Origin: Bacteroidales bacterium
GTDB lineage: Bacteria > Bacteroidota > Bacteroidia > Bacteroidales > UBA4181
DNA length: 5,207 bases
Assembly (NCBI GenBank): GCA_028700615.1
Contig: JAQVSH010000157.1
Coordinates: forward strand, 1 to 5,207
Reading direction: 5' to 3'
Shown here: positions 1-5,207 of the stretch, piece after piece
Layout: every line of letters starts with the position of its first letter
Position numbering within the stretch: the first letter of the stretch is position 1
Program-made: the position numbers and the translations under genes
Notes under the pieces: model-generated
The model's input: only the letters and a program-made list of their open reading frames with translations
Database searches by the model: none
Told to the model about the DNA's origin: nothing

Positions 1-1
1 T

Positions 2-1417
2 AAAAAACTGACCCTTGAACAGGTAGTGCAGTTGGCAAGGGAACAATCCCTTGCAGCCATTCTGGCCAAACACCGTTTCCGTTCCAGTTACTGGAGCAAC
101 AGATCTTTTAAGGCCAATTACCTGCCTTCCCTGAACTTTACCAGTCAAGCCATGCCTACGGTTACCAAGGCATATGACAAAGTGGTAGATACCAATACCG
201 GGAAAGACAAGTATGTTCCAAGACAAAGTATGAGCATTGCCGGAGGATTTGATGTCACCCAGAATATCGGTCTGACCGGAGGTAAAATTTATCTGAAAAC
301 TGACTTGGAAAAAACCCAGCAGATCGGAGAAAAAAACAGCAGTTCATATGTGTCCACTCCTATCAGTATCGGTATTACGCAACCTCTTTTTGCCTATAAC
401 TCTCTGTATTGGGACAAAAAAATTAAACCGCTGGATTTTGAGAAAGCCAAGCTCGATTACATTAGCCAGATGGAATCTGTCAACATTCAGGCGGTCAGGT
501 ATTTTTTTCAGTTGGCTCTGGCTCAGTTGAATCTTCAGGTTTGCCAGACCAATTTTGCCAATAATGACACCATTTATCAGCTTTCTCAGGGTCGCTATCA
601 GATCGGGACCATTGCGGAAAACGAACTGTTACAGATTGAGCTGAATCAGATGAACGCCAAAACAAAACTCAACACGGCCAAAAATGAGCTCCAATCTAAA
701 AAATTTCAACTCCGTTCCTTCCTCAATTATAAAGAAGGGGTGGATTTCGAATTGATTGTAGATGGAAATGTTCCGCCCCTGCAGGTGAATTATCAGGAGG
801 TGTTGGACCTTTCCCTGAAAAACAATCCGGATATTCTGAGTTACAAAACCCAGTTGCTGGAAGCGCAAAGAACGGTTGCCCAGGCCAAAGGAGATGTCGG
901 TTTCCGGGGAACCCTTACTGCATCTTTCGGTTTAACCCAACGAGCTGACAACTTCAGTGATGCTTATGTTGATCCGATTGAGCAACAAAGAGTCAATCTT
1001 CAATTGTCAGTACCTATTATCGACTGGGGTCTGGGAAGAGGAAGACTCCAAATGGCGGAATCCAACCGTCAGGTGGTAGAGACCCAGGTCAGCCAGTCTG
1101 AAATTGAATTTGAACAGAACGTATTTTTGCAGGTCATGCAGTTTAACAGTCAGGCGGATCAGGTAGACATCGCCGCCAAAGCGGACACCGTGGGTATGAG
1201 AAGTTATGAGGTGACCAAACAAAGATATATGATCGGGAAAGTATCGGTTACCGACCTTAACATTGCCGATGGTGATAAAGATAAAGCACGGCAAGGGTAT
1301 ATCACGGCATTACAGAATTACTGGACCTATTTCTATACCCTGAGGCAATTGGCCTTGTATGATTTTGTCAATAAAAAACCATTGACACAAAATTACGATG
1401 CGTTAATAGAAAATTAA
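2..1417 (+). CDS. TolC-family outer-membrane efflux protein, 5' end outside the window
   Basis: Probable outer-membrane channel of a tripartite efflux or type I secretion system; the family forms trimers with a beta-barrel in the outer membrane and a long alpha-helical tunnel across the periplasm. The frame is open from base 2 (471 codons) and begins KKLTLEQVVQLA, the usual opening of the mature family domain, so the GTG at 26 is an internal valine and the true start and signal peptide lie upstream. Counting from that valine, the first OEP repeat includes the strand segment GITQPLF (116-122) and the helical segment GRYQIGTIAENELLQIELN (189-207). The second repeat starts near 256 and contains SVPIIDWGLGRGR (328-340) and RYMIGKVSVTDLNIADGDK (400-418). 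This internal duplication is the family hallmark. The substrate cannot be told from the sequence. The gene is followed by a strong hairpin, so it is probably last in its operon. It converges on infB. The family call is secure; the specific role is unknown. Confidence 0.93.
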   Translation, partial: KKLTLEQVVQLAREQSLAAILAKHRFRSSYWSNRSFKANYLPSLNFTSQAMPTVTKAYDKVVDTNTGKDKYVPRQSMSIAGGFDVTQNIGLTGGKIYLKTDLEKTQQIGEKNSSSYVSTPISIGITQPLFAYNSLYWDKKIKPLDFEKAKLDYISQMESVNIQAVRYFFQLALAQLNLQVCQTNFANNDTIYQLSQGRYQIGTIAENELLQIELNQMNAKTKLNTAKNELQSKKFQLRSFLNYKEGVDFELIVDGNVPPLQVNYQEVLDLSLKNNPDILSYKTQLLEAQRTVAQAKGDVGFRGTLTASFGLTQRADNFSDAYVDPIEQQRVNLQLSVPIIDWGLGRGRLQMAESNRQVVETQVSQSEIEFEQNVFLQVMQFNSQADQVDIAAKADTVGMRSYEVTKQRYMIGKVSVTDLNIADGDKDKARQGYITALQNYWTYFYTLRQLALYDFVNKKPLTQNYDALIEN

Positions 1418-1453
1418 GCACTGAGAACAGTTCCGGATTTTCCGGCATAATTG

Positions 1454-1498
1454 AAAGAGAAAAGCTGCAAACACAATGTTTGCAGCTTTTCTCTTTTT
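1454..1498. terminator. Long hairpin terminator shared by convergent tolC-like gene and infB
   Basis: The left arm at 1454-1473 (AAAGAGAAAAGCTGCAAACA) is a perfect reverse complement of 1477-1496, giving a 20-bp stem with a CAA loop, or 19 bp with a five-base loop. On the plus strand the stem runs into TTTTT at 1494-1498, as in an intrinsic terminator, 36 bases after the TolC-family stop. On the minus strand the descending arm is TTTTCTCTTT, so the same structure can end infB transcripts about 60 bases after the infB stop. The plus-direction role is well supported; the minus-direction role is inferred from symmetry and location. Confidence 0.85.
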
Positions 1499-1555
1499 AG
1501 TGGTTTTGTTTCAGATTTTTTCAGGCTATGCCTTTCAAATAAAGACTTCGGTAAT

Positions 1556-4500
1556 CTAAAGCTTTTTCCTGACTTCTACTTCCTGATAACCTTCAATAGT
1601 ATCCCCGGGTTCCAGATCATTATAATTAAGCAGATTCAGTCCGCATTCATACCCTGCAGCCACTTCTTTTACGTCATCTTTGAAACGTTTCAGTGAAGCC
1701 AGTTCTCCGGTAAAGACCACAATCCCTTCGCGGATCAGGCGCACCTTTGTATTTCTGGTAATCTTTCCTTCCCGGACAAAACAACCTGCAACAGATCCGA
1801 CCCTGGTAATTTTGAATACATCCCTGATCTCCAGAGTGGCCACAATCTCTTCTTTTATTTCGGGAGACAACATGCCCTCCATAGCCGCTTTTATTTCTTC
1901 AATCGCCTTGTAAATAATGGAATAGAGACGAATATCAATCTGTTCCCTTTCAGCCAGGCGTCTCGCATTCAGCGAAGGACGAACCTGGAATCCAACAATA
2001 ATGGCATTAGAGGCGGCAGCAAGCAATACATCAGATTCTGAAATTTCCCCGACCGCTTTATGAATGACATTCACTTCAATTTCACCGGTGGAAAGTTTAA
2101 TCAGAGAATCGGACAAAGCTTCAATAGATCCGTCCACATCCCCTTTGATGATCAAATTCAGTTCCTGGAAATTTCCAATGGCAATACGACGCCCGATTTC
2201 ATCCAGGGTAATATGTTTCTTGGTTCTGATTCCCTGTTCACGTTGTAACTGGGAACGGCGGTTGGCAATATCTCTTGCTTCTTTAAAATCTGTCATTACA
2301 TGGAAGAGATCCCCTGCCTGAGGAGCTCCATCCAGACCCAGAATCAATACAGGAGAAGAAGGTCCCCGTGCATCCACTTTCTGACCTCTTTCATTGTACA
2401 TGGCTTTTACACTTCCGGTATAGTTGCCGGCAAGTACGATATCCCCCTGATTCAGGGTGCCTCCCTGTACCAGAACGGTAGCCACATACCCTCTTCCTTT
2501 ATCCAAAGAAGATTCTATAATGGTTCCGTGAGCCCGCTTCTTCGGGTCTGCTTTCAATTCAAGCAATTCGGCTTCAAGGAGTACCTTTTCAAGCAATAAG
2601 TCTACATTCAAACCCGATTTGGCAGAGACCTCCTGAGATTGATATTTTCCGCCCCATTCCTCGACCAGATAATTCATCTGAGCCAGTTCATCTTTGACCT
2701 TTTCAGGGTTTGCCTCCGGTTTATCAATTTTATTGATCGCAAAAACAATAGAAACACCAGCTGCCGATGCATGATTGATTGCTTCGATCGTCTGTTGTTT
2801 TACCCCATCATCTGCAGCCACTACAATAATAACCACGTCCGTGATTTTTGCACCCCTTGCACGCATGGCCGTAAAAGCTTCGTGACCTGGAGTATCAAGG
2901 AAAGTGATCTGGCGGCCGTCGTTTAAAGTGACCCCGTATGCCCCGATATGCTGCGTAATTCCGCCGGCTTCACCGGAGATAACATTCGATTTCCGGATAT
3001 AGTCGAGTAATTTCGTTTTCCCATGATCGACATGTCCCATCACGGCAACTACCGGAGGACGGAATGTGAGATTCTTAGGATCATCTGGTTCTTCCTGAAT
3101 GGCTTCCTGTATATCTGCAGTTACAAACTGTACTTCATAATTAAATTCGTCTGCCACCAAAACCATGGTTTCAGCATCCAACCTCTGATTGATGGAAACA
3201 AAAAGGCCCATGCTCATGCAGGTAGAAATAACATCCGTGACAGAAACTCCCATCAGATATGCCAATTCATTGACCGAAACAAATTCTGTGACTTTCAGAA
3301 TCTTCTGATCAAGCATATTCTGTTCCTCTTCTTCCTGTAATTTCTGGGAGAAAGCATCCCGCTTATCCCTGCGGTGTCTGGATGTTTTTGATTTTGAGCC
3401 TTTTAGTGTTAATCTGGCTAAAGTATCTTTGATCTGTTTCTGAACATCTTCTTCATTCACTTCCTGACGAACCGGCTTTTTAACCTTCTTCTTTGCTTTT
3501 GAAGCATCACTAGTCACCGGAGCCGGGGCCTTTTCCTTTTTCTTATCAGGAGATGCAACCGGGGTGACCGGTGCATTGGATTTATCAGAAGTAGCCACTT
3601 TATCCTTCCGGATGCGCTTTCTTTTCTTTTTACGATCATTTTCATCAACCGTCCCATTACCGGAGGATTTTTTGGGATCCTTCAGCTCTATTCTCCCCAC
3701 AATTACAGGAGAAGCAAGGCGGGTAGTCGGCAGACTCAGAAAATCTATTTCCTTTTCAATGGAAGGAACCGACTGATCTTCCACAACCGGGGTTATTATT
3801 TCGGAAGTTGCCTTCGGAACGGGTTTTTCTGTAACTGCTTGGGGGATCACTTTCTCCTGAGGGGTATTCTGACTTTTACGATCAGGACGGGTAAAGGGTT
3901 TTTTAGGTCTGGTAAAATCCTCCAAATTCACACGGCCCACAATTTTAGGGCCTTTCTCTACTTCTTTTTCGACCAGGACTTCCTGCTTTGTCATCGGGTT
4001 CTCTATAGATTTATTCTCGCCATTATCATCAGACTTTTCAACAACAGGAGCTGAGGCGACCAAAGGAATTTCCTTTGCAACGGGAATCTCTGCAACGGGA
4101 ACCTCTGCAACAGAAATTTCGGGATCCGCCTCAGGTGAGAGCGGTTCTTTCTTTTCTGCGACAGGTTCATCCGGAACTTTTTCGATGACCGGTTCGGGCT
4201 TCATGACGGGTTGTTGCACAGGTGCAGATACAGGCTCCACAGGTTTGGACGAAACCTTTGGTCTTGAAAATGCACTCAGATCAATATTTCCAACGATTTT
4301 TATTTCAGGTTCTACTTTGACGGAATCAGATAAAAAAGACATCTTGTTCGTTGCATTATTGTCCTTAATCAGGACTTCCCGTTTGAACTCTTCTTCCGAT
4401 TCAGAAATTTCGACCTGAGCAATTTTTTCCTCCTCCTGTTCCCTTTTAGTATGGGGCAGGTCTATGCGTTCGGATGCTTTCTTCACATCCAGATCGCTGC

Positions 4501-4663
4501 TATATTCTTTAGAAATGAGCGCAACTTCTTCGGGAGCCAGTTTTGTATTGGGATTAGGATCAATCTCAAAACCTTTCTTCCGGAGAAAATCAACGATAGT
4601 CGAAATTCCCACGTTAAATTCACTCGCTAATTTACTTAATCTGATCGCCTTTTGTTCCGTCAT
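1556..4663 (-). CDS. infB: Translation initiation factor IF-2 (complete, 1035 aa)
   Basis: GTPase that brings formyl-Met-tRNA to the 30S subunit and promotes 50S joining; cytoplasmic. Order of parts: an IF2_N helical domain (about 5-55), a long low-complexity extension rich in P, V, E and K (about 60-440), a second IF2_N-like domain (about 457-512), then the G domain. The G motifs are all present: G1 GHVDHGKT (543-550), G2 GGITQHIGA (568-576, Thr570), G3 DTPGHE (590-595), G4 NKID (644-647), G5 SAKSG (680-684). Domain II starts near 712, domain III includes GDVDGSIEAL (841-850), and the initiator-tRNA-binding C-terminal domain includes VGSVAGCFVREG (955-966) and GYECG (1004-1008). E. coli IF2 is 890 aa; the extra length is in the N-terminal extension, as is usual in Bacteroidota. 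The ATG start at 4663 fits because MTEQKAIRLSKLASEFNVG is the expected family N-terminus. AAGG lies 13 bases before the ATG, too far for a standard Shine-Dalgarno. The gene follows nusA by 110 bp, in the conserved nusA-infB order. Confidence 0.98.
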   Translation of the reverse strand: MTEQKAIRLSKLASEFNVGISTIVDFLRKKGFEIDPNPNTKLAPEEVALISKEYSSDLDVKKASERIDLPHTKREQEEEKIAQVEISESEEEFKREVLIKDNNATNKMSFLSDSVKVEPEIKIVGNIDLSAFSRPKVSSKPVEPVSAPVQQPVMKPEPVIEKVPDEPVAEKKEPLSPEADPEISVAEVPVAEIPVAKEIPLVASAPVVEKSDDNGENKSIENPMTKQEVLVEKEVEKGPKIVGRVNLEDFTRPKKPFTRPDRKSQNTPQEKVIPQAVTEKPVPKATSEIITPVVEDQSVPSIEKEIDFLSLPTTRLASPVIVGRIELKDPKKSSGNGTVDENDRKKKRKRIRKDKVATSDKSNAPVTPVASPDKKKEKAPAPVTSDASKAKKKVKKPVRQEVNEEDVQKQIKDTLARLTLKGSKSKTSRHRRDKRDAFSQKLQEEEEQNMLDQKILKVTEFVSVNELAYLMGVSVTDVISTCMSMGLFVSINQRLDAETMVLVADEFNYEVQFVTADIQEAIQEEPDDPKNLTFRPPVVAVMGHVDHGKTKLLDYIRKSNVISGEAGGITQHIGAYGVTLNDGRQITFLDTPGHEAFTAMRARGAKITDVVIIVVAADDGVKQQTIEAINHASAAGVSIVFAINKIDKPEANPEKVKDELAQMNYLVEEWGGKYQSQEVSAKSGLNVDLLLEKVLLEAELLELKADPKKRAHGTIIESSLDKGRGYVATVLVQGGTLNQGDIVLAGNYTGSVKAMYNERGQKVDARGPSSPVLILGLDGAPQAGDLFHVMTDFKEARDIANRRSQLQREQGIRTKKHITLDEIGRRIAIGNFQELNLIIKGDVDGSIEALSDSLIKLSTGEIEVNVIHKAVGEISESDVLLAAASNAIIVGFQVRPSLNARRLAEREQIDIRLYSIIYKAIEEIKAAMEGMLSPEIKEEIVATLEIRDVFKITRVGSVAGCFVREGKITRNTKVRLIREGIVVFTGELASLKRFKDDVKEVAAGYECGLNLLNYNDLEPGDTIEGYQEVEVRKKL
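3668..4300 (-). repeat. Three spaced copies of an IVGxIxL motif in the IF2 extension
   Basis: Within infB the protein motif KIVGNIDLSAFSRPK (residues 122-136, bases 4256-4300) recurs as KIVGRVNLEDFTRPK (240-254, bases 3902-3946) and VIVGRIELKDPKK (320-332, bases 3668-3706). The copies are about 118 and 80 residues apart, separated by low-complexity sequence. The shared core is IVG, then N or R, an aliphatic residue, an acidic or amide residue and Leu, followed by a basic tail. The copies diverge at the DNA level, so selection on the protein is likely. I know of similar K-x-x-G-K-I-D-L elements in other Bacteroidota IF2 proteins, but no assigned function. Confidence 0.7.
4076..4120 (-). repeat. 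15-bp tandem repeat, three copies, in frame within infB
   Basis: Plus-strand units are TGCAACGGGAATCTC (4076-4090), TGCAACGGGAACCTC (4091-4105) and TGCAACAGAAATTTC (4106-4120). The first two differ at one base; the third is more diverged. Each unit encodes five residues, so the protein shows EISVA, EVPVA, EIPVA in succession (about residues 182-196), inside the disordered N-terminal extension. Because the unit is a multiple of three, gain or loss of a copy would not break the frame. Confidence 0.75.
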
Positions 4664-4773
4664 AAAATCTTTGTTGCCTTAATATCCAATGTGATAATTT
4701 TCGTTATCCAAGCCCAAAAGAATATTCTTGCTAAGATAAAGAATAAATCGTAAACAGCAGAAAAACGGGTTGC

Positions 4774-5207
4774 TTATTCAAATTCTTCCCTCAGAATACG
4801 CATGACCTCCCTGATGGTTTCTTCTTCAAGATCAGTCCGTTTTACCAAATCTCCAACCGAAAGGTTTAGAACGCTTCTTGCAGTATCACACCCGATCGCT
4901 TTTAACTCATCAATGATCCAACCGTCAATTTCATCAGAAAATTCATCAAGATTCACATCGTCTTCTTCTTCCCCTTCACTTTCACGATAAACGTCAATTT
5001 CATAGCCGGTTAATTGTCCTGCAAGCTTAATATTAAAACCGCCTTTCCCAATAGCCAGGGAAACCTCACTGGCTTTCAGGTATACTTCCGCACGTTTTTC
5101 ACTTCAATAATCTTCACAGAAGTAATTTTAGCAGGGCTCAAAGCACGGGAAATAAAGAGCTGAATATTATTTGTAAAATTAATCACATCAATATTCTCAT
5201 TACGAAG
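4774..5207 (-). CDS. nusA: Transcription factor NusA, C-terminal part, with an apparent frameshift
   Basis: NusA binds RNA polymerase and nascent RNA and modulates pausing, termination and antitermination. The 5' part lies right of the window. From 5207 the frame reads LRNENIDVINFTNNIQLFIS then RALSPAKITSVKIIEV, matching the end of KH1 and the linker, but meets TGA at 5076-5078. A frame open from 5103 to the TAA at 4774-4776 continues the protein: KRAEVYLKASEVSLAIGKGG carries the KH2 GxxG loop (GKGG, 5038-5049), then KLAGQLTGYEIDVYRESEG, an acidic linker (EGEEEDD) and a C-terminal helix-hairpin-helix-like domain ending in VMRILREEFE. The two frames join cleanly if one A is added to the A5 run at 5095-5099 (T5 on the plus strand). 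As nusA is normally essential and both halves are well conserved, a sequencing or assembly indel is more likely than a dead gene. It lies 110 bp before infB in the conserved operon order; rimP would be expected upstream, outside the window. Confidence 0.92.
5079..5103 (-). other. Apparent one-base frameshift site in nusA
   Basis: The upstream nusA frame closes at TGA 5076-5078 and the downstream frame opens after TGA 5104-5106, so the shift must fall in this overlap. Protein similarity places it at the run 5095-5099, read on the minus strand as GTG AAA AAC GTG CGG. With a sixth A it would read GTG AAA AAA CGT GCG GAA GTA (VKKRAEV), the family-like sequence. A -1 ribosomal slip on AAA AAC would give the same downstream frame. 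Confidence 0.85.

Noticed and set aside
26..28. GTG as the start codon of the TolC-family gene
   Set aside because: The frame continues upstream to the window edge with LTLEQV, the conserved family opening, and no signal peptide follows the GTG, so it is an internal valine.
348..1294. Open frames overlapping the TolC-family gene in other frames or on the minus strand
   Set aside because: Low-complexity or antisense translations without family features, inside a well-supported coding sequence.
1433..1445. Small hairpin CCGGA-TTT-TCCGG after the TolC-family stop
   Set aside because: Only five base pairs and no T run follows; the strong hairpin 9 bases later is the likely terminator.
1680..4418. 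Several plus-strand open frames of 60-105 codons opposite infB
   Set aside because: They are antisense shadows of the conserved IF2 coding sequence with no recognisable domains or start signals.
4718..4729. Palindrome AAGAATATTCTT in the nusA-infB spacer
   Set aside because: It is a short AT-rich palindrome that does not extend, with no loop or second copy, so an operator call is not supported.
4774..4956. A separate small 60-residue gene
   Set aside because: Its apparent start is a GTG valine inside the NusA acidic linker; the frame continues upstream through the KH2 domain, so it is just the NusA tail.
5053..5074. Six-base stem AGCCAG/CTGGCT as a frameshift stimulator in nusA
   Set aside because: Too weak and about 19 bases past the slip site; it lies in conserved KH2 coding sequence and can be chance.
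1..5207. A hidden novel system, mobile element or CRISPR array
   Set aside because: Nearly all bases are explained by three conserved genes; the non-coding gaps total under 250 bases and contain no direct-repeat array, terminal inverted repeats of a transposon or structured RNA beyond the terminator.

Overview
The window looks like a piece of ordinary core chromosome from a member of the Bacteroidota, probably Bacteroidia. The evidence is the very long IF2 with a Pro/Val/Glu/Lys-rich insert, the Bacteroidota-style NusA C-terminus, the TolC-family protein style, moderate G+C, and no Shine-Dalgarno sequence at normal spacing before infB. The genus cannot be read from the sequence.

Layout: bases 1-1417 (+) hold the 3' part of a TolC-family outer-membrane efflux gene whose start and signal peptide lie left of the window. 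Bases 1418-1555 are a convergent intergenic gap containing one long, nearly perfect hairpin that can serve as a shared terminator. Bases 1556-4663 (-) are a complete infB (translation initiation factor IF2, 1035 aa). Bases 4664-4773 are a 110-bp spacer. Bases 4774-5207 (-) are the 3' part of nusA, which runs off the right edge and has an apparent one-base frameshift.

The minus-strand pair nusA-infB is the conserved transcription/translation operon (usually rimP-nusA-infB). NusA modulates pausing, termination and antitermination by RNA polymerase; IF2 delivers initiator tRNA to the ribosome. The TolC-family gene is a convergent neighbour with no visible functional link; its partners (membrane-fusion protein and inner-membrane pump) would lie left of the window.

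I found no mobile element, CRISPR array, tRNA, rRNA or undescribed multi-gene system. The points worth a second look are the nusA frameshift at a five-base A run, the thrice-repeated IVG motif in the IF2 N-terminal extension, a 15-bp in-frame tandem repeat in the same extension, and the unusually long convergent terminator stem.
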